IMG/VR virus record: IMGVR_UViG_3300033153_008467
Location: 1 to 57,378 of that record
Reading direction: 5' to 3' (one strand)
Origin: a virus
Length of the DNA stretch: 57,378 nt
Shown: one piece after another, positions 8,469 to 17,368 of the stretch
Position numbering within the stretch: position 1 is the stretch's first letter
Layout of the letters: each line of letters opens with the position of its first letter
Notes under the pieces: generated by a model
What the model was told of the DNA's origin: nothing
Databases searched by the model: none
What the model saw: only the letters and a program-made list of their open reading frames with translations
Translations under genes and position numbers: made by a program

Positions 8469-9011
8469 ATGCTGCTCGTCTCACGCCACCTCGTCGAATT
8501 CAATATCGTCCCGGCCAACGCCGTGATTCGCGTCAACCTGGCATGGGAAGCAAACCTGCATGAGGCATCGATACACATTCGCGAGTTGTCGCAGCACGTC
8601 TTCCTCGACGTTCCAGGCGATCGCGTCAAGCCGCCGTGCCACCACTACGGCCTGCGCGACGTTATCCATCTCGTCCGGGAGAACCCCAACGTCCGATACG
8701 TCGGCGTCTCCAAGGTCGAGGACTCCGAGGATATTATCGGGTACGTGGTCAAGCTGCCAGAGCGGGCGCTGGTGGTGCCGAAGGTCGAGTCGATCGCCGG
8801 CTGCCACGGCTTCGCGGACGTGGTCCCCGTCCTCAAGGAGCCGAGGACGGCGATGCTGGACCACGACGACCTATTCCACGACCTACTCGACAAGGGCGAG
8901 CCGCCTGGGGCGCTGTACGCCGAGTATATAACGCCCCTGATCGGATTCTGCCGGCTCCATAAGGTGCGGCTCCTGCGGACGGCAGGCGTCGTGTTCTCCG
9001 ATAACGTGTAG
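8469..9011 (+). CDS. TIM-barrel protein resembling pyruvate kinase / HpcH-HpaI aldolase
   Basis: A 180-residue protein with HVFLDVPGDRVKPPCHHY, YVGVSKVEDSEDIIGYVV, LVVPKVESIAGCHGF and TAMLDHDDLFHDLL. The D-x-P-G-x-R-x-K, S-K-V-E and (V/P)-K-x-E-S-x-x-G patterns are those of phosphoenolpyruvate/pyruvate-binding barrels (pyruvate kinase, citrate lyase beta, HpcH). It is shorter than any of these enzymes and lacks the rest of pyruvate kinase. It may form or cleave a keto-acid sugar substituent such as pyruvate. The ATG has a good AGGAG ribosome site. Confidence 0.5.
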   Translation: MLLVSRHLVEFNIVPANAVIRVNLAWEANLHEASIHIRELSQHVFLDVPGDRVKPPCHHYGLRDVIHLVRENPNVRYVGVSKVEDSEDIIGYVVKLPERALVVPKVESIAGCHGFADVVPVLKEPRTAMLDHDDLFHDLLDKGEPPGALYAEYITPLIGFCRLHKVRLLRTAGVVFSDNV

Positions 9012-9028
9012 CGAGAAAGGAACAAGGC

Positions 9029-10060
9029 ATGGTTCGCATCATCGTCGATCCGCGCGTGTCTGGCGGACTACCGATAAAGTATCGCTCGATGCGCACCTTG
9101 ACGTACCTAGCATGGATCGCACGCGACATGGGCCACGATGTAGTTGTGCGGGCCGACCCTGCTGGGATAAAGGCTTTGCGATCGCAACAAACTCGCGACG
9201 GTACGGACGGCTTCGCTTATCTGAATCTCTTGCTGACTATGCCCTTTACCTCTGATGCGGACACGCATTGCGACGTATTGATCTGCACCGAAGAGAAGGC
9301 TTTAAGGCAGCCCCGGCCATCGTGCAAAGTGGCCGCGTGGCGGACAATGAAGGGCGGCGGGGACAAGGCGATTAAGGGCCGGGGGAAGTTCGACCTGCTG
9401 TGCAGCCATGTGCTCTCGCAGCCGGACTGGACGCAGCAGACAACGACGAAAGGCAAGAAGCGTGGCGACGTGCCCCTGAAGAACCCGCTTGGCGGCAAGT
9501 GGTTCCAAGTGCCACTGCTGCCTTTTGAGCGCACGCTGTACCGCATCCACAAGGACGATATGTGGAAAGCATACCTACAGGATGATCTGGAAGCGATGCG
9601 GGCGAAGTACGGTTCGCCCAAAAAGAAGCGGCATGCGGGCTTCGTCGGCCACCCGTGGAGCTGGCGGACGGCGATCGGCCGGACGCTCGACGATTCGCGG
9701 TTCGTCTTCCGCTGGGTTGTCAGCGATAAACGCGAGACGCACCTTCGCCCTAACGACTACCTGCGGTGGCTGTCAGAATGCCGGCTGTCGCTGAATCTCC
9801 CTGGCGATACATGGGCGTGCAGCCGCTTCGCGGAATCAGCGATCATGGGGGTGCCGATCGTGCATCCGCGGGACACGGTCTATCTGACGCCGCCGCTCAC
9901 CGACGATAACGCGGTGCTCGTGTCTGACTGGGCCGAGATGTTGACGTGGGACAAGCTGGACGATCTACCGCGGATCACGGCCAATGCCGACAAGGCGTAC
10001 CGCGAAGGATGGAGCCTACGAGGCCAGTTTCAACAGATGCTGAGAAGGCTGGGGATATGA
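9029..10060 (+). CDS. GT-B glycosyltransferase (exostosin-like C-terminal half)
   Basis: A 343-residue protein. The C-terminal half HAGFVGHPWSWRTAIGRTL ... YLRWLSECRLSLNLPGDTW ... CSRFAESAIMGVPIVHP follows the donor-binding layout of GT-B enzymes (G-x-x-x-W..., L-x-L-P-G, S-R-F-x-E-x-x-x-x-G-x-P). The N-terminal half contains YLAWIARDMGHDVVVRAD, the usual acceptor-side start. A shine-dalgarno (AAAGGA) precedes the ATG. The stop overlaps the next gene by ATGA. Confidence 0.65.
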   Translation: MVRIIVDPRVSGGLPIKYRSMRTLTYLAWIARDMGHDVVVRADPAGIKALRSQQTRDGTDGFAYLNLLLTMPFTSDADTHCDVLICTEEKALRQPRPSCKVAAWRTMKGGGDKAIKGRGKFDLLCSHVLSQPDWTQQTTTKGKKRGDVPLKNPLGGKWFQVPLLPFERTLYRIHKDDMWKAYLQDDLEAMRAKYGSPKKKRHAGFVGHPWSWRTAIGRTLDDSRFVFRWVVSDKRETHLRPNDYLRWLSECRLSLNLPGDTWACSRFAESAIMGVPIVHPRDTVYLTPPLTDDNAVLVSDWAEMLTWDKLDDLPRITANADKAYREGWSLRGQFQQMLRRLGI

Positions 10061-10746
10061 TTGGTATCGTGCGGAAGTATGCCAATGAGCTTGCCCCGAT
10101 AGTCCGCTCCGTGGAGATACAGGGCGGGGCCATGCTACCCAGCGAACTGCTGGCGTTCGCCGCTTTGTGCCGCGACCGGGAGGTGGACGCCGTGATCGAG
10201 TCGGGACGGAAGGGCGGGTATAGCACAGAGGTGCTATGCCGAACGCTCGACGTTCCGATCCACAGCATCGAAAGGAAGGTCGTGGCCGAACGGGACGCAG
10301 CGCTTCGGCAGGAGTTTGGCGACCGGTTAGAGTTGCTGCACGGCGACGGCAAGCAGCACGTCCCGCGGATCGCCGAGCGGTATCGACGCCCGGCCGTGCT
10401 GCTGGACGGCCCGAAGAACACCGGGGCGATGCCCCTGGTTCGCGAGATGCTTCCCAACTCCGTGTTCGTCGGCGTGCACGACGTGTGTCCGTTAAGTTCC
10501 GGGGACACGAGCCAGGCCAACCCGGGGCGGGGGATGGCGGCGGCGTTCCCCGGGGCGTGGTTCACCGATGATGATGCGTTCGTGAAAGAGTACGGCTGGC
10601 TGGATGCGGATTGGATCACTACGGGCGGTTACAAATGCGCCAAGGTGACGCACTACAAGTACGGCCATGGGGAGTTCATCAAGGTGTGCTGCGTGCTCGG
10701 CATCTTGCCCGGCGGGCGATGGGAGACTTCGCATGCCGACGCCTAG
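10057..10746 (+). CDS. class I methyltransferase-fold protein
   Basis: ATG in the ATGA overlap gives 229 residues. VDAVIESGRKGGYSTEVLCR has the form of a SAM motif I (E-S-G-x-x-x-G-x-S-T), IHSIERKVVAERDAAL supplies the acidic residue for the ribose, and PAVLLDGPKNTGAMPLV the D-G-P strand seen in CmcI-like proteins. It probably methylates an operon product; no substrate can be deduced. Confidence 0.65.
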   Translation: MIGIVRKYANELAPIVRSVEIQGGAMLPSELLAFAALCRDREVDAVIESGRKGGYSTEVLCRTLDVPIHSIERKVVAERDAALRQEFGDRLELLHGDGKQHVPRIAERYRRPAVLLDGPKNTGAMPLVREMLPNSVFVGVHDVCPLSSGDTSQANPGRGMAAAFPGAWFTDDDAFVKEYGWLDADWITTGGYKCAKVTHYKYGHGEFIKVCCVLGILPGGRWETSHADA

Positions 10747-11320
10747 CCTGTTCACATGGGTACCTCGTTGCGGCGGAACTAGCGTCTGGAGTTGGATTTG
10801 CCATCACGGCGGGGAGCGGATCAAGTCCCGTCGGAACATCTACGTCTTCCCTGATCTCAACGTGATTGCGGTTATGCACTGGTATTCTGACGTATGGCGA
10901 AAGCGCGTCGACTACCACGGAAAGAAGCGGTTCGTCTTCGGGTTCTGCCGGGACACGTACACGCGGCTGGAGTCCATCGCCGCGTACCGCGGGTGGGCGT
11001 CGCTCGAACAGTTCGTCAAGCGGCTAAACGGCGGATATTGCGTGCCGATGCCGAAGTATGACGCCGGCATGAACTTCGCCGCCCCGCAGTCAAGGTGGCT
11101 GGCAATCGACGGGACGCTTGCCGTCGATTTCCTGGGCGAGCAGGAGCGGCTCGACGAGGACTTCGCCAGGCTGCGGGAGACGCTGGGCTGGCCCGACCAC
11201 CCGTTGGGCCACGAGAACGCGAGGGCCCGCACATTCTCGGACGGGTGGACGGAGGACATGCGGAAGATGGTACAATCAATGTACCGTGAGGACTTTGAGT
11301 TGCTGGGAGGTAAAGCGTGA
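10733..11320 (+). CDS. sulfotransferase-like protein (Sulfotransfer_2 type)
   Basis: A 195-residue protein starting inside the end of the previous gene (14-nt overlap). LFTWVPRCGGTSVWSWICHH gives a recognisable PAPS loop (P-x-x-G-G-T-S) and RFVFGFCRDTYTRLESIAAYR the R-(D/N)-P/T...S-x-x-x-Y segment. This is the copy in the window closest to the textbook carbohydrate sulfotransferase pattern, comparable to heparan/chondroitin 2-O-sulfotransferase-like bacterial proteins. Confidence 0.72.
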   Translation: MPTPSLFTWVPRCGGTSVWSWICHHGGERIKSRRNIYVFPDLNVIAVMHWYSDVWRKRVDYHGKKRFVFGFCRDTYTRLESIAAYRGWASLEQFVKRLNGGYCVPMPKYDAGMNFAAPQSRWLAIDGTLAVDFLGEQERLDEDFARLRETLGWPDHPLGHENARARTFSDGWTEDMRKMVQSMYREDFELLGGKA

Positions 11321-12300
11321 CGAAGATTTTGCTCATCTACGATGTTCCGAACTGGGCATGGGGCTTTCGGGCCCATGATCTCCAGCGGTTCGCCCCCGAC
11401 GGCTTCGAGGTCGAGACAGTCGACTACACGACCCTCGCTGCGAAGTATCCGCCGGAACGGATACGCGACTACTGCGTGTTCAACTTCAGTTGGACGATGT
11501 GCCCAATGAACCTGGTGATGTACGCCAAGCGGAACGTCGCACTCATCACTTGCGGCGGATTGCTCTATGACCGGCAGAGGGAGGGCGACTGGAGAAGTCG
11601 CGTCGTCACGTCGAGTCGGAACACGAAGCGGGCAAAAGAGCGGCTGCCGAACTTTGACGGGCTGATCGCCGTAAACCAGGAAGTCTGTGAAGCGGCCACG
11701 CGGCACAACCCAAATACGGTACGTATCCCTTCCGGCGTCAACACCGACTTCTGGTGCCACAGGCCCATGCGGGAGTACGACGGTCGGCTCCGCGTCGGCT
11801 GGTCCGGCCAGCGGCGGTGCAACGTCAAGGGCCTCAATCAGATACTCAAGCCGCTTGTGGACCGCTGTCCGCAGTATGACTGGCGGGTGAACGACCGCAA
11901 CTTCAACGAGGCGATGAGCCATCAGGAGATGCGAGACTGGTACCACGACGTCGACGTATTCGTAAGCACGTCGATCATCGAGGGAACACCGTCGCCCCCG
12001 TTCGAGGCGGCGTCATGCGGCCGGATCGTGTTGTCGACCGACGTGGGCGTGGTGGCCGACTGGGACTACCTGGGGCAGCGGGACCTGCGGGCCCCGGCAT
12101 ACCGCAACCAGGGCGAGGCCGACAAGACGGTGAACTGGTTCGTCGCCAAGCTAGCCGAACTGGCGAAGTACGCGGAGTCGGACCGGCTGCCGAAGATCGG
12201 CGAGCTGCTGCGCCAATCCGTCGAGGCCAACTACTCGTATGACAAGGCGGGCATCGCCCGCAAATACCTGGAGTTCATCGCCGATGGAACCGAGAACTAA
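11317..12300 (+). CDS. GT4-like glycosyltransferase, tandem paralog 1
   Basis: GTG start in a GTGA overlap; 327 residues. GT-B fold: N-terminal KILLIYDVPNWAWGFRAHDL, linker IPSGVNTDFWCHRP, donor-domain LRVGWSGQRRCNVKGLNQIL, then VFVSTSIIEGTPSPPFEAASCG, the E-x(7)-E donor-binding motif. Two further genes with the same plan follow directly, so it belongs to a local triplication. The likely role is sequential addition of sugars to one glycan. Confidence 0.82.
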   Translation: MTKILLIYDVPNWAWGFRAHDLQRFAPDGFEVETVDYTTLAAKYPPERIRDYCVFNFSWTMCPMNLVMYAKRNVALITCGGLLYDRQREGDWRSRVVTSSRNTKRAKERLPNFDGLIAVNQEVCEAATRHNPNTVRIPSGVNTDFWCHRPMREYDGRLRVGWSGQRRCNVKGLNQILKPLVDRCPQYDWRVNDRNFNEAMSHQEMRDWYHDVDVFVSTSIIEGTPSPPFEAASCGRIVLSTDVGVVADWDYLGQRDLRAPAYRNQGEADKTVNWFVAKLAELAKYAESDRLPKIGELLRQSVEANYSYDKAGIARKYLEFIADGTEN

Positions 12301-13468
12301 GCGCAAGATTCTGGTCGTGTACGATGTGGACGGTTGGGCGCAACATCGCCATGCCGAAGGGCTGAAGCGGTACTCGCCCGACGACCTTATCGTGCATACC
12401 GTTCCGTACGGTACCTACTCCCAGCGGACCGAGTCCTGGCTGCGCCAGTACGCGGCCGTGTACGTGATCTCGCTGTACCTTGCCCAGCGGCGCAAAGGCG
12501 TCGGGCGGCTCGTGTCAAACGTCGCCTCCCACGCCTGGATGTACGAGCGGCTAAACGAGTCCAACTGGCGGACATTCGGGGTGAACAAGGACCGCTGCTA
12601 TCCAGTCGGGATGCAGCGGGTACGCAGACTGGACGCCGTTATATGCCGTAACGACAAGCTCGGCGAATGGGCGCGTAGATTCCATGATTGCGTGTCCGTC
12701 ATCCCGGCCGGCGTCGACCGGGCGATCTTCACGCCGGGCGCGTTTCGCAACAACACCAGACAACTCCGCGTCGGCTGGTGCGCCCAGCTCGGGGGAATAA
12801 CGAGCTTCAAAGGACACGAAGAGATACTCGTGCCGTTGCGTCGCACGCTCCCGCAGTACGACTGGAGCGTCAACACCAGGATGTACGAGGACGCCTACTC
12901 GACCGAGCGCATGGTAGAGTGGTACCGTACGCTAGACGCATTCGTCTCCACGAGCAGCGCCGAGGGCACGCCGAACCCGCCGTTCGAGGCCGCGTCGTGC
13001 GGCGTACCTGTCATCTCCACCGATGTGGGGCAGGTGACCGACTGGGACGACCTGCGAGAGCTGAATATGGTCGTGCCGGACTGGGGAAACGAGCGAGAGG
13101 CCGGCAAGGTAGTCACACAGATAGCCGATCGGCTCCTGAAGCTGGAAGAACCAGGCATACGGCAAGAGTGCCGCGATCGGTTGCTGCAATCCGTCGCGGA
13201 CCACTACGATTACCAGACGGTGGCCCCAGAGACACTGGAGTACGTCATCGCCGATGCCGTGGCTCCCGAGCCGCCCAACAACGTGCCGCCGGACGAGGCG
13301 GCGATCGTAACCGACGCGAGGCGGTGGGATTTTGTGCGGCGACGGTTGGCCAGGAAGCGGCGGGACGCGAAGGACGGTAGGCTGTGGCGATTCGAGCCGC
13401 TCCGCAACTACTACGGGGATACAGTGGACGAAGCTGTCGACGATGCTATCACCGATGAGCGGAGGTAG
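12284..13468 (+). CDS. GT4-like glycosyltransferase, tandem paralog 2
   Basis: ATG start inside the end of paralog 1 restores the shared KILVVYDVDGWAQHRHAEGL opening; 394 residues. It has VIPAGVDRAIFTPG, LRVGWCAQLGGITSFKG and VSTSSAEGTPNPPFEAASCG. Compared with its neighbours it carries about 60 extra C-terminal residues rich in Arg and Asp (DFVRRRLARKRRDAKDGRLW), which may be a binding tail. The rest aligns along the whole length with paralogs 1 and 3. Confidence 0.82.
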   Translation: MEPRTKRKILVVYDVDGWAQHRHAEGLKRYSPDDLIVHTVPYGTYSQRTESWLRQYAAVYVISLYLAQRRKGVGRLVSNVASHAWMYERLNESNWRTFGVNKDRCYPVGMQRVRRLDAVICRNDKLGEWARRFHDCVSVIPAGVDRAIFTPGAFRNNTRQLRVGWCAQLGGITSFKGHEEILVPLRRTLPQYDWSVNTRMYEDAYSTERMVEWYRTLDAFVSTSSAEGTPNPPFEAASCGVPVISTDVGQVTDWDDLRELNMVVPDWGNEREAGKVVTQIADRLLKLEEPGIRQECRDRLLQSVADHYDYQTVAPETLEYVIADAVAPEPPNNVPPDEAAIVTDARRWDFVRRRLARKRRDAKDGRLWRFEPLRNYYGDTVDEAVDDAITDERR

Positions 13469-13471
13469 ATG

Positions 13472-14443
13472 ATGCCGAAGATTCTGGTGCGGTATGACGT
13501 TGACGGCTGGGCATTCCATCGCCGGGCACTCGGCCTGGCGAAGTATCACGGGTCCAGCAGCAACGTGACCATCGCGAGTGATGACCTGTATTCGGCGGGC
13601 GCCGCCGATGATTCCTACGACGCCGTGCTCCTATGCGATATGACTTCGGGCTTCCCTGGTTCACGGGACCACTGCAAGGCAGATCGCGTCGTGCGACTCG
13701 TGGGGTCGCACGGATGGCTCTATCGCAAATACGTCCAGGACGACTGGCGAACCAAAGGCGTGAACGGTCGCAACTCAGAGCGTGCATCCACCATCGTGAA
13801 GGAGTGCGACACGGTAGCAGTCTACAATATGGAGCAGAAGCGGTTTTTTGACACGTTGCATGACGACGTTCGGCTCATGCCGTATCCTGTCGACACCAAG
13901 GTATTCCGTCCTGGCCCCGGGAAGCTCGCAGGCCGCAAGCTCCGCGTTGGCTGGTGCGGTCAGCTCGGCGGCGGCGAGAGCAACTTCAAGGGTTTCGTCG
14001 AGGTCATGGTCCCGCTAATCGCACGGCTCGGGGATCGTTTTGACTGGTCGGTCAATCACCGCGACTTCCGCACGGCCTTGGCTGGGCCCGACTTGGCCAA
14101 ATGGTATCAGTCGCTTGACATATTCGTGTGCACAAGCACGGCGGAGGGCGGGCCGCAGACGGTATTCGAGGCGGCGGCTTGCGGATGCGTGGTGTTATCA
14201 ACGGCCGTCGGGCAAGTGGCCGACTGGAAATACCTGCGCGACCAGAACCTGACGACGCCCCCGCCAGTGAACGCGAGGGCCGTGGCCCGGGTGGTGGACT
14301 GGTTCGTCGAACGGCTGCGGTCCATTGACGGCAACCAGCACGGCAAGTTGAGCCAGGATACGGTACGTGCCGTCCGCAAGGATTACGATACGGCGAAGCT
14401 GGTGCCCGGGCAACTGGCGATGATCGCGGGGGGGAAGAAGTGA
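13472..14443 (+). CDS. GT4-like glycosyltransferase, tandem paralog 3
   Basis: The second of two adjacent ATGs is used to match the PKILVRYDVDGWAFHRRALG opening; 323 residues. Diagnostic segments are MPYPVDTKVFRPGPGKL, LRVGWCGQLGGGESNFKGFV and VCTSTAEGGPQTVFEAAACG. The protein-level similarity to paralog 2 is strongest in the first 15 residues and in the donor site. AGCGGAGG gives a good ribosome site. It ends in a GTGA overlap with the next gene. Confidence 0.82.
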   Translation: MPKILVRYDVDGWAFHRRALGLAKYHGSSSNVTIASDDLYSAGAADDSYDAVLLCDMTSGFPGSRDHCKADRVVRLVGSHGWLYRKYVQDDWRTKGVNGRNSERASTIVKECDTVAVYNMEQKRFFDTLHDDVRLMPYPVDTKVFRPGPGKLAGRKLRVGWCGQLGGGESNFKGFVEVMVPLIARLGDRFDWSVNHRDFRTALAGPDLAKWYQSLDIFVCTSTAEGGPQTVFEAAACGCVVLSTAVGQVADWKYLRDQNLTTPPPVNARAVARVVDWFVERLRSIDGNQHGKLSQDTVRAVRKDYDTAKLVPGQLAMIAGGKK

Positions 14444-15387
14444 ATACCGTCTTTCTGATTAGCAGGTACATGCACGGCGCCAAGGTCGACCGTCACCGGG
14501 CGACTCTTGCCGAGGCGATCGGCCGGCAGCCAGGCTGTACTATCGCCGTCACAGGCCATGGCTGGCCGGGATATGACAGCGACAGAACCGTCTCGCAAAA
14601 CCTCGCCGATTTGAATATCCCCTGCGACGTCTTGCTCATTTACCAGACGGCGTCGGACTATCTCCACAACGCAGTACGGTCCGTTGACGCCCTGCGGTGC
14701 GTGCTCCTGTATGACTGCTACGCGACTGACAAACGGGCGGCCGAGGTCGACGCCGTCGAGCCGCAGATCATCTTTCACACGCACGCGAATGACGCAGATC
14801 GGTTGACCACGATCGCGCCACGGGCAAAGCACGTCCACTTGCCCTTCGGCGTCGACAAGGCCGCGTTCTACTGTGATGACTACGGGGACCGGCCGATCGA
14901 CTGCCTGCTCGTGGGCCAGACGCACGCCGAAATATATCCGCTGCGGGCCCGGTGGAAGAAGCTCGTGGAGTCCGGGGCGATCCCCGGTGAGATCCGCAAG
15001 ATGCCGTCGTACAGGCTAGAGCCCACCCAGTGCGTCCGCCAGTACGCGGAGTGGGGCGAACACATGCGGCGGGCGAAGATCGTGCTCATCGGATCGTCCA
15101 ACTGGAAGTACCCGCTCCAGGTCTACTACGCCGCGGCCATGTGTGGGTGTCTGGTGGTCGCAGACATGCCGGACGATGACGTGTACCAGCAGACTCTCGG
15201 CACGCACCAGGTCGTCGTCGATCCGAGCGCGCCCGATGAGGTGCTTGCCGGCATCGTCAGTCACACGCTGCGAAACGAACTGGAGATACGGCAGAGAGGC
15301 ATCGCCGCGAGGAACACGGCGGCCGAACTCTACACGACGGACGACATGGCCGAGCAGTTCGTCGCCGCGTGCCGGGATATGCTATAG
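14440..15387 (+). CDS. GT-B glycosyltransferase, partner of the convergent gene
   Basis: GTG start in a GTGA overlap; 315 residues. LPFGVDKAAFYCDDYGDRPI and CLLVGQTHAEIYPLRARWKKL lead into RRAKIVLIGSSNWKYPLQVYYAAAMCG, a GT1_2-like donor domain seen in spore-coat and surface-glycan transferases. The convergent gene ending against it shares YPLRARW, RAKIVL..SS and A-D-M-P-D-D-(D/E)-V-x-Q. It closes the + strand operon. Confidence 0.72.
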   Translation: MNTVFLISRYMHGAKVDRHRATLAEAIGRQPGCTIAVTGHGWPGYDSDRTVSQNLADLNIPCDVLLIYQTASDYLHNAVRSVDALRCVLLYDCYATDKRAAEVDAVEPQIIFHTHANDADRLTTIAPRAKHVHLPFGVDKAAFYCDDYGDRPIDCLLVGQTHAEIYPLRARWKKLVESGAIPGEIRKMPSYRLEPTQCVRQYAEWGEHMRRAKIVLIGSSNWKYPLQVYYAAAMCGCLVVADMPDDDVYQQTLGTHQVVVDPSAPDEVLAGIVSHTLRNELEIRQRGIAARNTAAELYTTDDMAEQFVAACRDML

Positions 15388-16407
15388 CCTGCGTCCGCAC
15401 AGGCACTTTTCCACCGCTTGCACAAATCGTTCCGCAAACTTCTCCTGAGTTAGATTTTCCCTCCATAGCCGCCACGCCCCATTGCTTCGCCGCTCCAGGC
15501 TATCCTCGTCCTCCCACGCAGTCCGTACCGCCTCGACCAACTCGGCGTCGCTGGCGTCCGCCTTGACCTCGACGATGTGCTTGCCAAGCCCGCCCTGGAA
15601 CACCTCGTCGTCCGGCATGTCGGAGACGTGCACGGCCCCGGCGGCAGCGGCCTCCGGGAATCTGGCGAGAGCATACTGGTAACGGCTCGAACACCCAAGC
15701 ACGATCTTCGCCCGCCCCAGAAGATTGGCGTACGCCTGGACGTACTGGTTGGCTTCCATCAGGTTTTTGGCCAAGTGCGGCGGCCTGGTGTGCATGTGGA
15801 CCGGCGTTCCGATCGCCACGGACACCTTCATCTGTAGCTCCCGCCACCGGGCCCGCAGCGGGTAGTGTTCCCTCCCGATCGTGCCCGTCAGGATCACCGC
15901 GAGGTCCCGGCCTCGCCATGACCGCCTCGCGGCCCCGAACACGGCCGACTCGGCGCAGTGGTGGATCACCTCGACGGCGACGCCTTGCTTCTCGGCTTTC
16001 TCTAGGCGTGGCCGGTCATTGGCGTGCGACAGAATGCAGAGCCCGACGCGGCGATCAACCATCTGCTTCCATGCGGGCGGGGGCTTCGGGCCGGGCCACC
16101 AAGATTCTTGCTGCTTCTCTACGACCAGGTAGTCCAACCCAAGATCAGCGTAGCCTTTTGCCGCGGGCACCGTGATCCCGCTCACCCGCGTCCCGTCCAG
16201 CTTGTAGACCCAGACAGCATCGCAGTTCGGCATGATCCGCCGCACATTCACGGTCGCCGTTAGCTTCTCATCCCAGTCCGGCCAGCCGACGCCAGAGGTG
16301 TGGAACTCGACGCCGCCATGGTGGGCTACCGCCTCCACGTCATGCCGCCTAGACGCGGAGACCCTGCGATTCCAGAGCAGGGATGGGCAGAGGTAGAGTA
16401 TTCGCAT
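15382..16407 (-). CDS. GT-B glycosyltransferase, convergent paralog
   Basis: Start taken at the ATG giving MRILYLCPSLLWNRR (341 residues), the usual hydrophobic strand of this fold; residues further upstream look non-coding. The donor domain has LTGTIGREHYPLRARWREL, GRAKIVLGCSSRYQYAL and VSDMPDDEVFQGGLGKH. It is homologous to the + strand gene it meets tail to tail; the two stops overlap by 6 nt. It is the last gene of the long - strand block. Confidence 0.72.
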   Translation of the reverse strand: MRILYLCPSLLWNRRVSASRRHDVEAVAHHGGVEFHTSGVGWPDWDEKLTATVNVRRIMPNCDAVWVYKLDGTRVSGITVPAAKGYADLGLDYLVVEKQQESWWPGPKPPPAWKQMVDRRVGLCILSHANDRPRLEKAEKQGVAVEVIHHCAESAVFGAARRSWRGRDLAVILTGTIGREHYPLRARWRELQMKVSVAIGTPVHMHTRPPHLAKNLMEANQYVQAYANLLGRAKIVLGCSSRYQYALARFPEAAAAGAVHVSDMPDDEVFQGGLGKHIVEVKADASDAELVEAVRTAWEDEDSLERRSNGAWRLWRENLTQEKFAERFVQAVEKCLCGRRL

Positions 16408-16472
16408 TAGTCTTTCGAACCCGCAAAAAGTTGCCAACGCTTGTCGTCATGGTATTCTCTCAAAAGGCCCCC

Positions 16473-16673
16473 CTAGGAACAGGTTTCCTGTTCCGCCCCT
16501 ATTAGCCGGCATTTCATCTCAACAGCGTCTTCACCGAACTTGGCAGCAAGTTGAAGCACAACTTCTGGCTCGCAGCACATCTTGGCCGCCTCCGCAACTT
16601 CCTCATCCGTACCCTTCACCGCCACAACAAGCAGCAAGCAGGCGTACATCGTGATCCCTTCTCTGTTTTCCAT
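16473..16673 (-). CDS. small hypothetical protein
   Basis: Sixty-six residues from an ATG preceded by GAGGGG. A short hydrophobic segment (MYACLLLVVAV) is followed by an acidic helix with two Cys (AAKMCCEPEVVLQLAAKFG). No family was recognised. It lies in the only gap between two glycosyltransferase genes and does not overlap either. Confidence 0.45.
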   Translation of the reverse strand: MENREGITMYACLLLVVAVKGTDEEVAEAAKMCCEPEVVLQLAAKFGEDAVEMKCRLIGAEQETCS

Positions 16674-16675
16674 CA

Positions 16676-17368
16676 CTATCCCCTCGGTAAGTGTTGACAG
16701 TCCTCCGCAAACTCCCCTTCCCGCCTCCACCGCGACAGCCTCGGCTCGCGTTTGTTCTTCTTGCCTGCGCGGACGGCCGACACCACCCCGACGTGTCGGG
16801 CCAGCGATGGGTTGTGCATCACGATCCGCAGGCCCTGGTCACGGCACCACAGCTCCAGGTGGTAGTCGGTCTTCGTTCGGTCCAGCGGACGGGGGAACTT
16901 AGCGGCCAGCCGCTCGGCCACCTCCCTCATTACAACCACCGCCACCGCTCCGTGAGACGCGCTCCGCCTAGTTTTGTCCGGCACGGCAAACCAGCCTGGG
17001 CCCTTGGCGTACGCCTTGGCGGCCACCTCGCAGGTGTAGAGGCAGACGAGCCCCGCGTCGGGCCACCGCCAGCCGGCCAGCTCCCGGTCCAGCCACCCCC
17101 GGCAGTTGCGGGCCACCAGGCAGTCGTCCTGGAACACGACCGCCGCGTCGCACGGCGATTCGAGGCAGCCCCGCAGGGCACGCTGGAACTGGGGCCACGA
17201 GCCGATCTTCTCGTTGGCGTAGTCCATCGGCCAGCGGCAGTCTGGCGTGCCCGGCTCCGCGTAGACTATGCCGTCGGGCCAGCCCGCGGCTATGATGCTA
17301 TCTACCGCGTCGGCCAAGTAGAACGCCCCGTCACGCGGGGCCGCGGTCACGGCGACCGACCATCTCAA
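16676..17368 (-). CDS. glycosyltransferase-like protein
   Basis: The best start is TTG, overlapping the upstream stop as TTGA, giving 230 residues; earlier codons look like shadow of the neighbouring gene. It contains WSVAVTAAPRDGAFYLAD, FQRALRGCLESPCDAAVVFQDD and a later HVGVVSAVR. The VVFQDDCLVARN segment is the acidic metal-binding D-D of GT-A enzymes of the GT25/GT2 kind. Substrate unknown. Confidence 0.6.
   Translation of the reverse strand: MRWSVAVTAAPRDGAFYLADAVDSIIAAGWPDGIVYAEPGTPDCRWPMDYANEKIGSWPQFQRALRGCLESPCDAAVVFQDDCLVARNCRGWLDRELAGWRWPDAGLVCLYTCEVAAKAYAKGPGWFAVPDKTRRSASHGAVAVVVMREVAERLAAKFPRPLDRTKTDYHLELWCRDQGLRIVMHNPSLARHVGVVSAVRAGKKNKREPRLSRWRREGEFAEDCQHLPRG

Noticed and set aside
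12015-13380. Several Arg/Gly-rich + strand frames overlapping the glycosyltransferases
   Set aside because: Out-of-frame translations of the real genes, with typical shadow composition.
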